DNA from: Paramoeba atlantica
Taxonomy: Eukaryota > Discosea
Direction: 5' to 3'
Assembly (NCBI GenBank): GCA_977017575.1
Contig: CDRNVI010000093.1
Coordinates: forward strand, 1 to 64,000
DNA length: 64,000 nucleotides
This document shows positions 28,471 to 38,295 of the stretch, one piece after another; the stretch's first letter is position 1, and every line of letters starts with the position of its first letter. The notes beneath the pieces are model-generated. The model was not told the origin of the DNA and made no database searches. It saw nothing but the letters and a program-made list of their open reading frames with translations. Position numbers and translations under genes: made by a program.

Positions 28471-29349
28471 CTACGGTCGCAGAATTAGACCTCGAATGGC
28501 GCAAAACTGTAGTTGCTCCTTTCGGGTCAATTTCCTGAAGAGTATTCTAGAAGCTATAGTCCAGTAGCCCAAGAAAACCTGATGTGGAAGCGCTCTTGTA
28601 GTAACTCCCTGCTTAATTTCACGTTTCTGTTGTTCTTCCATTAACTGATTCGCCAATTTTCTTACGCTCGTTAGATTTTCTTTTCCGTATCGCTCAGCAG
28701 GCACATGAGATAATGACTTTCTTTTCTGTAATCTTCTATGTTTTATAGCACGAAGAACTGGAAAATGAGTAGCCAAGAACTTAGAAAGGGATGGCACAAC
28801 CTTTCCGTGCTTTGCAATCATGAAAGAAGGATCAGTATGAAAAATACAATGTCTAACGCCATAGCGAATGTTTCTCGCAAGCGTCTTATAGTTTTCTTTA
28901 ACGGTTGCATTCTCATTTTTCCACAAGGCGTACCCGTACCACATATATAGTTTTCCTCGGTTTGATGCTTTCGGTTCCTTACAGTCGCTGATCATTTTGC
29001 GTAAGTAACCTGCTCGAAGAGAAATATAGAGGACATAGCCCGTCAAATTTCGCCAATTTTTTAAATGAAAATAGTTCTTTGATTTCTTTTGTCTTTTGAA
29101 CTCCTCTTTTCCATGATGTGTTAACTCTTGAGCTTTCTTCTGATATTCCTGTAGGAGAGAATCTGGAAGTGCTTCAAATTCGTTATGAAGCGTTCTGCGG
29201 TATTCAGAAAATGAAACTGATTTCTCTCGAAACATCAAGCGTTCTTTAATGTATATCGCGCGAGCAGAATAAGTGCGTGGTTTTTTCATGCTACTACAAA
29301 AGTATTTTATACGATGAATAAAATTCTGAAACGGTAACCAGAAAAACAT
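28471..29349 (-). CDS. HMG-box-like DNA-binding protein, possibly mitochondrial
   Basis: 292 residues from an ATG at 29349, or 272 from the in-frame ATG at residue 21. The first 20 residues are hydrophobic and basic (FFWLPFQNFIHRIKYFCSS), like a targeting peptide. Residues about 21-80 resemble an HMG box: MKKPRTYSARAIYIKERLMF, then EALPDSLLQEYQKKAQEL (the 'w..ls..eK..y...A' helix). A second Lys-rich segment around 85-150 with Trp and Tyr may be another divergent box. TFAM- or kDNA-associated proteins have this layout, so packaging of kinetoplast DNA is a plausible role, but inferred. Confidence 0.55.
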   Translation of the reverse strand: MFFWLPFQNFIHRIKYFCSSMKKPRTYSARAIYIKERLMFREKSVSFSEYRRTLHNEFEALPDSLLQEYQKKAQELTHHGKEEFKRQKKSKNYFHLKNWRNLTGYVLYISLRAGYLRKMISDCKEPKASNRGKLYMWYGYALWKNENATVKENYKTLARNIRYGVRHCIFHTDPSFMIAKHGKVVPSLSKFLATHFPVLRAIKHRRLQKRKSLSHVPAERYGKENLTSVRKLANQLMEEQQKREIKQGVTTRALPHQVFLGYWTIASRILFRKLTRKEQLQFCAIRGLILRP

Positions 29350-29481
29350 TCTGTTTCTCTTTTTCGCGAATTCAATAATTTTATTTGTTGGTTTTCGGAC
29401 AATATGACAATCTTGGGCAAGAAATCAAGTAAGTGTGGAGTCCATGTTCTGTGGTGCACATTTTCTGCCATTACTACAGCT

Positions 29482-31428
29482 CTAGTCAAAAGAAATAATG
29501 TTGTCCACCATTTCTGCCAAATCCATACCAATGTCATCGAATTCGTTGCTGCCTAATGAGGCCTCAGATTCGATTTCGCTGGTCATAGCTGTATGTGCAT
29601 AGCTATCAAGTTTTCGATCCTCACGCACTTGCTCCTGCTTGGTTGACATCCTACGAGATATAATTTGAGGAACGAATGGGGCTGTTTCTGGTGAAAGGAG
29701 GGAAACGTCGGACTCTAGTGACAAGGGTGAAAAATTTTCCGTCTCTGCACTAATCCAGTTTGCCTTGCTTTTTTCTTCTTCAGTAGGATGGCGATATTGA
29801 CATCTTTGCGTACCTGCATAGGCACACTTGCCATTTAGCCAATGGACACACACATCATCTGCTACCTGAGCGTATTTACACTTGCTTCCGTATTTGCATG
29901 ACCCGAATTGTGTGACGCAAGGATGGATGCCCGACGTTATTGAATCGCATAGTGTATTACTAGTGAAATTCTGTTTACAGGACTGCCTCACGATTTGTTG
30001 CTCTTGTATCCAGGATAGCAAGGAAGCTTCTGCATCATGAGCAAACGGACAACTTTCGGACAAGGCGAAGCACTTTCCTTTTAGCCATCTTAAACATATA
30101 TTGTTTGGAACATCACGAAATGTACATGCATCGCCAAATTTGCAGCCGCCACATTGAGTAATACAAGGATGAGTCTGTTCATCCTGACCGATGGACCCAC
30201 TTATTTCATCTATTTCTAAATTAGATAGAGTCCCATTTGCAACAATTTGTTCATGCTCGTAAGCAGGGTTGGGATCTGTGTCCTGTCGAATAAAATCATT
30301 TGAAATGGCCGCGTAGTCCACATCATCGGTACTTATTGGATTCAGCGATGACTGCTTATCGAGAGTGTGCAAGAATGAGCACTCACCCATCTGTGTACTT
30401 CGACATCTTCCGTTCAGCCAGTGTACACAAACCTCACCGCTGACTTCTCGGTATTTGCACTTGTTCCCAAACTTACATGCTCCGCATTGTACAACACATG
30501 GATGCAGCAATGTAGATGCCGTATTTCCTACCGTACGTGTAGATGGGTTATCGGTTTGATTCTGAATCGAAGTATCTTGATCACCAGACACAGTAGAACA
30601 ACTTAAATCGTTGGGTACAGTATCTAGTATGCATGCATTTTCCGCCGTGTGTCGATAAGGACATGTTCTTCCATTTTCACTTCGGCATTTACCATTTAGC
30701 CAGAAAACACAAACGTCCCCTGGGATGCCCCTATATTTGCACTTTTCACCAAATTTACACTCGCCACACTGTACAATGCATGGATGAGGTGCAAGACATT
30801 TGGCCGCATCGGGGGTTGAAATAGAAGGTCCCAATCGTGGTGAATTTTCGTCTGACACAATGTACAAGGCCCCATAAGCATCGCACCTTGTGGTTACAGC
30901 TTCTTCGGGGAAAAGTGATAGCAATTCAGTATTGTGCACAGAGTGGAGATTGCGACACAGTGAACCAAACGCACAGCCTCCGTGTAAATAGTTCAAGCAT
31001 ATATTTCCTGGCATTGTGGCGTACTTACATGTATCCCCATATTTACAAACTCCATACTGTACGATACATGGGTGAACTCGTACAGGTTTCTGCGGAATAT
31101 TTCCAGATGTAGAAACGACATTGGAAGTGAAAATATGTCTTTCAGCCGCATGATCTACATCGATGTGACTTTGGGCACTGATCAACCTATCCTGGTTCAG
31201 TGTATCGCCCTGTTTTTCTGATTCAGTCGTATTCATAAGGTAATCAGTTGCTGCCTCCAAATTGTAATTACATCGCCGCAAAGCTGTCTTTGCCTCCTTC
31301 AAAGCATATCCGAGCTCGTTAAGTCGCTTTACCAATGTCTCATGCTTGGAGGGCATGTTATTAACACAAGAAAATAGCTGATAAGAAGGTCCCAAAGGAC
31401 ACATCAAAGAACCAAATATATTGAACAT
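29482..31428 (-). CDS. UBA and five-module CCCH zinc-finger protein
   Basis: 648 residues from an ATG at 31428 (another at residue 25). Residues about 30-62 look like a UBA domain (LVKRLNELGYALKEAKTALR, then NLEAATDYLM). Five modules of about 45 residues follow. Each opens with HPC-x-xQ-x-G-x-CK-x-G-x-x-C, a half finger lacking the last His, and continues with a canonical C-x7-C-x5-C-x3-H finger (for example VCVHWLNGKCAYAGTQRCQY). The first canonical finger is CLNYLHGGCAFGSLCRNLH. Such arrays bind RNA and are common regulators of mRNA in kinetoplastids; UBA adds a link to ubiquitin. The last 100 residues are acidic. No orthologue recognised. Confidence 0.75.
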   Translation of the reverse strand: MFNIFGSLMCPLGPSYQLFSCVNNMPSKHETLVKRLNELGYALKEAKTALRRCNYNLEAATDYLMNTTESEKQGDTLNQDRLISAQSHIDVDHAAERHIFTSNVVSTSGNIPQKPVRVHPCIVQYGVCKYGDTCKYATMPGNICLNYLHGGCAFGSLCRNLHSVHNTELLSLFPEEAVTTRCDAYGALYIVSDENSPRLGPSISTPDAAKCLAPHPCIVQCGECKFGEKCKYRGIPGDVCVFWLNGKCRSENGRTCPYRHTAENACILDTVPNDLSCSTVSGDQDTSIQNQTDNPSTRTVGNTASTLLHPCVVQCGACKFGNKCKYREVSGEVCVHWLNGRCRSTQMGECSFLHTLDKQSSLNPISTDDVDYAAISNDFIRQDTDPNPAYEHEQIVANGTLSNLEIDEISGSIGQDEQTHPCITQCGGCKFGDACTFRDVPNNICLRWLKGKCFALSESCPFAHDAEASLLSWIQEQQIVRQSCKQNFTSNTLCDSITSGIHPCVTQFGSCKYGSKCKYAQVADDVCVHWLNGKCAYAGTQRCQYRHPTEEEKSKANWISAETENFSPLSLESDVSLLSPETAPFVPQIISRRMSTKQEQVREDRKLDSYAHTAMTSEIESEASLGSNEFDDIGMDLAEMVDNIISFD

Positions 31429-31639
31429 TTACGTGTAAGAGATGAGCACGACGGAAGGTCATGAATCCGTCTTGTATACAGCGTAGAGAACTACTGTTCC
31501 CCCTCCTTAAGAGTGCGCCAATTTCGGACATTGGTCTTTCAAATAGGGGGTTCGATTAAGAAAGTTTTCTCCATGAACCAAAAAACGAGCCCATAATATT
31601 TTTGTTGGCTAATGAACGCTAAAGTTAAATAGGGAGATG

Positions 31640-31769
31640 CCAAAAGTGCAGGTGCGGCGGCTTCCCACAGGAAAAACGTTATCTCCACCTTTGTATGCGC
31701 CTGTACGCTCTCATGCCATAAGGGAGATACCGTTTTTCTTGTGGGAAACTGCGGCACTTGCACTTTTGG
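31640..31769. mobile_element. Palindromic miniature element, 130 bp
   Basis: Arms of 47 bp: CCAAAAGTGCAGGTGCGGCG to ACGTTATCTCC (31640-31686) pairs with GGAGATACCGT to TGCACTTTTGG (31723-31769) with about seven mismatches and a 36-base loop. No coding capacity. The GGGAGAT motif at its edge recalls the fold-back element at 7843-8341. No clear target duplication was found. Confidence 0.7.
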
Positions 31770-31790
31770 TAATCCGGGCTGCGGTTTAAA

Positions 31791-31938
31791 ATCCAAATAG
31801 GCACTTTAATATCCAAATAGGCACTTTAACATCCAAATAGCACTTTAATACCCAAATAGCACTTTAATATCCAAATAGGCACTTTAATATCCAAATAGTC
31901 ACTTTAATACCCAAATAGCACTTTAATATCCAAATAGG
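31791..31938. repeat. 19-20-bp tandem repeat, eight copies
   Basis: Eight copies of CACTTTAATATCCAAATAGG, 19 or 20 bp each, start just after the palindrome at 31640-31769. The single-base length variation is slippage-like. Confidence 0.9.
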
Positions 31939-32578
31939 TTTTTTCACTTCAAAATGACATCATGGAAACTGTCGCATCCGAATGCTTGAAGCGCCATTCG
32001 GAAGAGCTGAAACGTTGGGAAACCACTTGGGAAATTGTTTCTGAATGTAGTTCTATAGAAGGTGATTTTGAGGCATCGCCGTCCGAAGAAGACGCTCATC
32101 AAGTTTACGCGTCTTCGCATATTACGAATCCCTTCCTGCATCTACGAAAGATAGAAAGAAAGGCTTAATGTCTATTTCAAATGCGGTTCATAAGCAAGAC
32201 AAATTTTTGAAAAAAATATTTTTCAAAATAAACTCCCAGAAAGGGTAGCCGAAGTCTTGGGGCACATTTTCCACCCCCGTACTCGGGGACGCCCCCCCTG
32301 GAATCAACAGGACGGGACCGCCAAGTTCGGATATTTTCTGAAAAAAAATCGAACTTTGCAAAAAACATGGCTTAAAGTTTTTTTAATCGTTTCGCCTTTT
32401 GTATTTTGAGAGTTTGGGACCTATATACTAGCTTTCTACGCCGTTGTTTTCACAAGATACCCCTTCCAAAAAACGCCCCAAAAAAGGTGTCCTGGAAAAT
32501 CCAGGTAAAACTTAACAGGTTTCAACCCTCTAAATAGGGAGGTAGAGCAATGACAATTAAGTAGGTTGCATTAATAAT
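31939..32578. other. Spacer between SLX1 and the CCCH gene
   Basis: No supported gene. A plus-strand frame at 31962-32168 (68 codons, Glu/Ser rich) has an ATG but lies against the cluster and has no recognisable domain. Confidence 0.4.
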
Positions 32579-33811
32579 CTACAGATTCTGCATCTCTCTG
32601 ACACGTTTTCGAAATTCTCTTTTTCGATATTTGAGACTTGTTTTTTCATCTTGCGATTGTTGAGACTCACATCGTCTTGATTTCCTTTTGAGTAAGGCAA
32701 CGTATTCACTCCAAAACCGAGTTTTGCTACAAAGCGGGCAAGGTGCGGCATGCGCTGGAACAAAATAATCATACAAATTTTCTTCGTAAACGTTATTGCT
32801 ATCCTTTTTTACGGGTCGACAAGCTTGAAACCAGTCAGATAGGCACAAAAGATGCGTCGCAAAAGTACATGGATGTACACAGGTCAACATGCAATTGAAA
32901 GGAACAATCGTCGAGCAAAAATAACAGCAAATGTTATCCTTCATTTCGGATGCCATAAGGCATTGAGAAATGCCTTCCGAGGAGATGCAATGTACGTTGG
33001 AAGCTTTCTTCTCGTTATTCTGAGCACTGCGATACAAAAATACTTCTTCCTTAGGTGCCTGCGTTAATCCTTCTATAAGAGAAAAGAAATCTTCTCCATC
33101 ACTCTCTAATATTTTACGCGAACAATTCAGATCTCGGTTGTTTAACTGTTCTTCCACCACGAAATCTGGTGTACCTTGCCTGTCATTACTCAATTCATTC
33201 TGCACGAACTCTTCTGAATGACTTTCATCATCGCTAAGAAAATCGAAACCAGTGATGTGCGCTCGCAATTGTTCAAAAGATCCCTGCGCGATTTTGATCA
33301 ATTTATTGAGTTCTGGCACTGCATAGTAATTACCCCTCTTGATCCGCACTTTATTGGGAGTGGAGCCACGCATATGCATCAAAGTAGAATCGTACCTCTC
33401 CTTTCCGTGGCCAATAAAAAATATCGTCATCGAAAGCTTGTTCCAGGGTGAAAGTTGCAACAATTCGTGCAGAATGGCGAGTTTAGCTTTATACGCCCAA
33501 CGTTGCCCCACATTGCCTTTCATCTCTTGACATTTAGCGCGAAGTAGCCCGCAGGAAAGATGAGGATGCTGCCAATTCCATTCAAACTGAAGTGCAACAT
33601 GTTTGTTAGGAAATCCAAATATACAGAGTTCCATGCGCCAAGGCCTTCCAACCTTTTGCGTACGAAAAGCACCAGCTGTGATCTCCCCATTATGCTGTCG
33701 AAGGCGGCGTTCAGGATTAACGGTATACCCAATATACGTCAAAGTTGACTTTGCGGGATCCGCTGAGGTCAAAAGATAAACTGCGTGGAACTGAGTATCG
33801 AATTGTGACAT
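32579..33811 (-). CDS. SLX1: Structure-specific endonuclease subunit SLX1
   Basis: 410 residues from the ATG at 33811; six further codons upstream reach only a GTG. The GIY-YIG nuclease domain (about 8-95) shows HAVYLLTS, TYIGYTVNPERRLRQHNGEI, GRPWRMELCIFGF and the catalytic Glu in ALQFEWNWQHP. SLX1 adds a C-terminal zinc-binding RING/PHD-like domain, here CCYFCSTIVPF through CPLCSKTRFWSEYVALLK. With SLX4 it cuts Holliday junctions and other branched DNA in the nucleus. The linker between the domains is acidic and longer than in yeast or human SLX1 (human 275 residues). Confidence 0.93.
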   Translation of the reverse strand: MSQFDTQFHAVYLLTSADPAKSTLTYIGYTVNPERRLRQHNGEITAGAFRTQKVGRPWRMELCIFGFPNKHVALQFEWNWQHPHLSCGLLRAKCQEMKGNVGQRWAYKAKLAILHELLQLSPWNKLSMTIFFIGHGKERYDSTLMHMRGSTPNKVRIKRGNYYAVPELNKLIKIAQGSFEQLRAHITGFDFLSDDESHSEEFVQNELSNDRQGTPDFVVEEQLNNRDLNCSRKILESDGEDFFSLIEGLTQAPKEEVFLYRSAQNNEKKASNVHCISSEGISQCLMASEMKDNICCYFCSTIVPFNCMLTCVHPCTFATHLLCLSDWFQACRPVKKDSNNVYEENLYDYFVPAHAAPCPLCSKTRFWSEYVALLKRKSRRCESQQSQDEKTSLKYRKREFRKRVREMQNL

Positions 33812-34269
33812 GGAAGAATAGAAAAGCACATCGTTCGGTTGGAATCATTGACAGTCTTAAGCGTTCAAGAAAATTTTAGCTCTCACACTTCTCTTTTTCC
33901 AGCATTGGATGAGAATACAAAAAAAGAGCAAGCATTTTATATTCCGAAAACTACTTGAAGTAGTGAATGCCTTTTTTACGTGACCTTATTGTAGGCAGAA
34001 GTAAAGGAAATAAACAAATTTTGTTTCTGTGTTCCATCCAAACCTGTTACCGTAAAAGGGGGTCAAGTACATCAAAAGAGTAGGTAAAAATAGCGAGCCC
34101 ACTTTGAAAAATCTAAGGTATTAAAAACACAAGATCCCTAAAGTCTCTTCTTATTTTATCGGTCCGATACCTTCCTCTCACTTAAATATTGACATAGAAA
34201 TATTTGTACGGTTGCTGAATGAGATACATGTAGCTACTTGACATGTCAAACCGCCTATCGGACGCGGTT
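33812..34269. other. Gene spacer
   Basis: AT-rich, no gene or repeat recognised. It must hold the SLX1 leader and the 3' region of succinyl-CoA ligase. Confidence 0.4.
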
Positions 34270-35544
34270 TTACTTGCTACTGATCAATGACATCATCTTT
34301 TGTGCAGCCTCGTCCAAATCGGAAGCCGGATGAATGCTCAGACCGCTTTCTCGCAACAAATTCTTTCCTTCGTCTGAGTTCGTCCCTGACAGTCGAACGA
34401 CAAGTGGCACCTTACAACTGGATGCATGACACGCTTCAATCACGCCCCGGGCGATAGTGTCACATTTCATTATACCGCCAAAAATGTTTACCAGTACGCC
34501 GCGCACTTTTCGGTCCTGTTGAATGATAGACAACGCACTTGCAACTTGTTGAGTGGAGGCACTTCCGCCCACATCAAGAAAATTAGCTGGGCTTCCGCCA
34601 TAAAGGGATATGACGTCCATTGTTGCCATCGCCAGTCCAGCACCATTTACCAAGCAGCCGACGTTGCCATCTAAGGCCACGTAATTGAGTTTCCATTTTG
34701 CTGCTTCGACTTCTCGAGGATCCTTAGCATCCATATCTTCATGTAGCATGACCTCTGCTTGACGAAAATCTGCATTATCATCAAAATTTATTTTTGCATC
34801 AATACACATGAAAGAGCCATCATTAAGCTGTGCGAATGGGTTAATTTCGACCATAAGAGCATCTTTAGATTTTGCAAAATCGTACAGTTTTACAAGTTCT
34901 TCGGCAGCACCGGGACCCATGCCAAGTGCAAAGGCAAATTCTTTCGTTGCATCAAGCGATATGCCCTTCAGGATATTTACTGGCATTTTATGAATCTTTT
35001 CCGGGGACGAACGCGCAACTTCCTCTATATCCATTCCCCCTTCTGACGATGCAACGAATACAGGCCCACCGGAGGGCCGATCTAGCAAAATGGCTAAGTA
35101 GTACTCTTTCTTAATTTCAGGCAAGCACTCAGCAATATACAGTTTCCGTACTTGCATACCACTCGCTCCCGTCTGTTTCGTAACGAGTGTTCCGCCTAGC
35201 ATTTTTGTGGCTACTTCGATTGCGCTCTCTAAGGTAGTACACATATGCACACCTCCCTCAAATCCACTGGTAAAAGTGCCCTTTCCACGACCCCCGGCAA
35301 GGATTTGAGCTTTCACAACCTTCACCTCCGAAGGAATGTCCTTCCACACTTTTGGAATATCGGCAACTGATTCACACATAACTCCCTTCTCAACGTTACA
35401 GCCTGCCGACCGCAGTAAGTGCTTTGCACTATACTCGTGAACGCTAAAATGGCGGTGATTTTGAGCAAAGTGTATAGAGCTACCTGAACACAGCCGCCTC
35501 ATTCTCCCGGTATGGTAAAAAAGTAGGTTCCGCAAAATTAGCAT
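34270..35544 (-). CDS. Succinyl-CoA ligase beta subunit, mitochondrial
   Basis: 424 residues from an ATG at 35544. An Arg-rich, acid-free N-terminus (LRNLLFYHTGRMRRLCSGSS) is a mitochondrial presequence, and the mature start FSVHEYSAKHLLRSAGCNVE is typical of SucC/SUCLA2/SUCLG2. The ATP-grasp domain spans about 30-240 (KAQILAGGRGKGTF, LYIAECLPEIKKEYYLAILL, LMVEINPFAQ) and the CoA-ligase domain about 290-415 (VNIFGGIMKCDTIARGVIEA). With the alpha subunit it makes ATP or GTP from succinyl-CoA in the matrix. Kinetoplastids use it in the TCA cycle and the acetate:succinate CoA-transferase cycle. Nucleotide preference cannot be told by eye. Confidence 0.95.
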   Translation of the reverse strand: MLILRNLLFYHTGRMRRLCSGSSIHFAQNHRHFSVHEYSAKHLLRSAGCNVEKGVMCESVADIPKVWKDIPSEVKVVKAQILAGGRGKGTFTSGFEGGVHMCTTLESAIEVATKMLGGTLVTKQTGASGMQVRKLYIAECLPEIKKEYYLAILLDRPSGGPVFVASSEGGMDIEEVARSSPEKIHKMPVNILKGISLDATKEFAFALGMGPGAAEELVKLYDFAKSKDALMVEINPFAQLNDGSFMCIDAKINFDDNADFRQAEVMLHEDMDAKDPREVEAAKWKLNYVALDGNVGCLVNGAGLAMATMDVISLYGGSPANFLDVGGSASTQQVASALSIIQQDRKVRGVLVNIFGGIMKCDTIARGVIEACHASSCKVPLVVRLSGTNSDEGKNLLRESGLSIHPASDLDEAAQKMMSLISSK

Positions 35545-35602
35545 TATTAAAATAGAACCTCACACATTACTATAAAGTATAATAATAGTATGTACGATAT
35601 CA

Positions 35603-35785
35603 TCATTTTTGTTCTCGTCCCTTTAGATTTTTATGCGCTAAAGCAGCTCTTCTCGTTTCGGGCGTTTCGTATAAATACGGTAAAATAACGAGGTACGAAC
35701 ATACGTGCAGAGGTAGTACCTTCCTCACGAAAATTTCCTGCCTTTTACAATAATTGTACTCATCTTGAGTCAAGCGGAGTGCCAT
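35603..35785 (-). CDS. Small ORF between succinyl-CoA ligase and TrmH-like gene
   Basis: 60 residues from an ATG at 35785, on the cluster strand and filling the spacer. Sequence features: an acidic, Tyr-containing N-terminus, a central hydrophobic segment (VLPLHVCSYLVILPYLY) and a Lys/Arg-rich tail, so perhaps a small single-pass inner-membrane subunit. No family recognised. Position and lack of competing genes favour it, but chance is not excluded. Confidence 0.4.
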   Translation of the reverse strand: MALRLTQDEYNYCKRQEIFVRKVLPLHVCSYLVILPYLYETPETRRAALAHKNLKGREQK

Positions 35786-35902
35786 TTAATGCATATCGAC
35801 ATCGCACCATCCCATAAAAAATTCCAAAACGTAAATACCGAAGTAAACGAGATATACAAGGTACATAAACAGAATTATGTTGAAATTATGAAAGATCCAT
35901 CC

Positions 35903-37330
35903 TCATCGCTCCGGCAGGACAAACGACGATTTCACAAGTTTGTCCTCCCCAAAGGATATCCCATGCGCAAGATCCCGCTCGTGGTCCTTATCCGCACTGT
36001 GGCGCAGCGCGTGCATGAGAATCGCTCCCGCTGAGACGACATTCAGGCTCTCCACCAAACAGTGGTCCATGGTAACCGAGACATACTGTGGACGAATCCT
36101 CTTCCAGTGACTACACATCGCACGTAGCCCGTGGTGCTCCCCACCCAGAACCACCAGAGCTCCGTAGTTCTCCAGCGGCTGCGGGGACTCGAACGGTTGC
36201 CGTCGCTGTTGGTTGTACCAATAAAGCGAACGAGCAAACTCGGTAATGGGCGTCGTCTCGGCTGCGGGAAGTGTCACGCAGGGAACCAAGCGCTGTGCAA
36301 TGGCAACGTCTTCGAGGAGTTCAGCGGCTTTGCGCGGATCCTGGGATGGAATTTCAACAAACACGGCGTGGGGGTGGTAATGAGCTCCTTCTGCGGCTCG
36401 TAGCACTTTTTCATTGAGCAGGGAGACACAATCCATAAGGATTACCGTATGAAAGCCAATGGTTACTGCATATTTGAGCAACGCCCCAAGGTTTGATGGT
36501 ATTTGCATACCATGGAGGGCGAGAATGCGACCAGGAGAAGATATGACCTCACGAGAAAATAAGACGTCTCTGCGCATGCGTTTGGGTGCAGGAAAGTGAG
36601 CCGCGAAACTGTCGTTCAGCTTCGCGTGTAACATGCGGTTGATAAGCGGTAGCGGGGAGTGAATTACGTAAGTGGGTTGGGAATTCTCGCGGCACCACCT
36701 GGGAAGATGAATATCCGACGCTGCGAATAGAGCATGCGGGCGAATTCCGTAGTGGGCCCAAACTTTGTATATTCCCTCTTCACCACCAAAGACGCAGTCC
36801 TGAATAGGATGTTCTTCAGTGCATCGTTTCCTCATGGACTCGCGAGTAGCCCTACACGCACGATAGATTGACAATGCTAGGCCATTGCGCGATTCAAGGT
36901 CAGGAGTCCTTCCCTGCTCATTGGGTCTTTCATCGGAGGTCGCTGTTGGAATATCAGCCGCATTGAGATCTAGAAATACAGTTTGCTTTGGTATAGTTTT
37001 GATGCGCTTCTCATCGTCGATTAATGACGGCGTGGATGACGATGAATTCTGGATACTGGGAACAGAGGCATCTTTCGATGTGCGAAGGGATCCCGGTACT
37101 TTCGGGTGTCCAGAACTGTATGGTTTCTCAGCGTAGTCGGATTTTACTCCTTTGTATCTCCCTTCATTGCTTTGATCTGTCGCTTTAGTAGATGTGCTGA
37201 TGGTCGGGTTCGGTTTCGCTTTCTTTCGCAAGAAACGAAGGCATTGCCAAAAATAAACTCTCTCCGATGGTTTTGTTTGTGCAATGCTTCGTCCAAGAAC
37301 TGCTCTTTGAAAACAGTTTGTACAACTCAT
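35903..37330 (-). CDS. SpoU/TrmH-family RNA 2'-O-methyltransferase
   Basis: 475 residues from an ATG at 37330. A basic N-terminus with many Arg and a Ser/Thr-rich stretch (about 1-150) suggests organelle import or a long disordered lead. The catalytic SPOUT domain lies in the C-terminal half: ILALHGMQIPSNLGALLKYA (motif 1 with the N..G..R-like site), VVLGGEHHGL (motif 2) and CLVESLNVVSAGAILMHALR (motif 3 with the SLNVS-like knot). It would methylate ribose in rRNA or tRNA using SAM. The usual Arg after the N-x2-G of motif 1 reads Lys here (ALLKYA). Mitochondrial rRNA is a likely target; that is inference. Confidence 0.82.
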   Translation of the reverse strand: MSCTNCFQRAVLGRSIAQTKPSERVYFWQCLRFLRKKAKPNPTISTSTKATDQSNEGRYKGVKSDYAEKPYSSGHPKVPGSLRTSKDASVPSIQNSSSSTPSLIDDEKRIKTIPKQTVFLDLNAADIPTATSDERPNEQGRTPDLESRNGLALSIYRACRATRESMRKRCTEEHPIQDCVFGGEEGIYKVWAHYGIRPHALFAASDIHLPRWCRENSQPTYVIHSPLPLINRMLHAKLNDSFAAHFPAPKRMRRDVLFSREVISSPGRILALHGMQIPSNLGALLKYAVTIGFHTVILMDCVSLLNEKVLRAAEGAHYHPHAVFVEIPSQDPRKAAELLEDVAIAQRLVPCVTLPAAETTPITEFARSLYWYNQQRRQPFESPQPLENYGALVVLGGEHHGLRAMCSHWKRIRPQYVSVTMDHCLVESLNVVSAGAILMHALRHSADKDHERDLAHGISFGEDKLVKSSFVLPER

Positions 37331-37656
37331 GCCCTACAGCAATGACAACGCGGAGGATAACTAAGAGCGCATCAGGGTACTCTGAGTTGGATGTAATATT
37401 GATTGTAGTACGCTCTCTCGTTTGTTACTGCAGCACATTTTTGTAATCTAATTTTGAAACAAAGGATATTTTTTTGAGATTTTCTTATGCAAAGCAATTG
37501 TCTTCGCATATAACAATACACTATGATAACATCAATAAGTAAAGTTAATTTGGATGCTTTACTATACTATTTCGCTTTATGTTATAGACAGAACTATAAA
37601 TTCTAAATACGACAGGATTCAATACTTACACTTTCTTTCGTGAAAACATGACTTTC
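37331..37656. other. Spacer with putative trans-splice acceptor
   Basis: On the minus strand CTCCGCGTTGTCATTGCTG followed by TAG (AG at 37335-37334) lies three bases before the TrmH-like ATG, a strong pyrimidine-tract acceptor. The rest is AT-rich with no gene. Confidence 0.45.
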
Positions 37657-38067
37657 TTAGTCTATTTCCTTCATTTTCGTGTCGGACTTAATAACTTCAT
37701 CCTTACTACGGTGTTGAGCCTTACGCTCCAAAATACGCCTGCGGTCTTTCGTTAGCTTAAGCTTTATTATTTCAACATTAGATGCGTTAATTCCAAGAGG
37801 CACTGACGTACCGTTCGCTTTTTCCCGATTAAGCTTGTCCACGTGAATAACCCATTTCAAACGATACACTTGAGTAATCTTCCCTTCTCGTCCTTTGGAT
37901 TGTCCTCGCTTTACTTTGACCTCGTCATCACGGCGGACAGGCATTGATCGTACTCCATATTTGGCTCGCAGCTCCTTGGACAATGGGGCACTCATACGAA
38001 TACGTCGTTCGTGGCTGGGGGCAGTGAAGTGGGCTTTTCTTTGCTTGCGACGGCTTATGGTGACCAT
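37657..38067 (-). CDS. RPL26: 60S ribosomal protein L26 (uL24)
   Basis: 136 residues from an ATG at 38067 (human L26 has 145). uL24 sits near the polypeptide exit tunnel of the large subunit and binds early in assembly. Family marks: N-terminus [38 protein letters not shown], then the KOW motif [20 protein letters not shown] and the [19 protein letters not shown] strand, ending in a basic helix ([14 protein letters not shown]). A pyrimidine-rich TTTTTACACCAG lies 22-33 bases before the ATG and may be the splice acceptor. Standard cytosolic ribosomal protein. Confidence 0.97.
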   Translation of the reverse strand: MVTISRRKQRKAHFTAPSHERRIRMSAPLSKELRAKYGVRSMPVRRDDEVKVKRGQSKGREGKITQVYRLKWVIHVDKLNREKANGTSVPLGINASNVEIIKLKLTKDRRRILERKAQHRSKDEVIKSDTKMKEID

Positions 38068-38295
38068 TGCTCGTTGAGTATGATATAGCTGGTGTAAAAA
38101 CTAAAGTGTATCACCTAAAGTAGAACTGTAGCTATAACTGTAGCTATCGACGACTGAGTAGACTTATGATTTTTATAGCTGTAAAAAATAATATTGAAGC
38201 AATAAAAGTGGTGAAATCGATAACGAACTAGTCCCGAGGATAAATGTTTATAGCGAAAGAGACGCCCACCCATTAATGCTCGTGAAAACTAAAAG

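Noticed and set aside
9635-31938. CRISPR-like direct repeats at 9635, 7981 and 31791
   Set aside because: Units are contiguous or nearly so, with no unique spacers and no cas genes, and the genome is eukaryotic.
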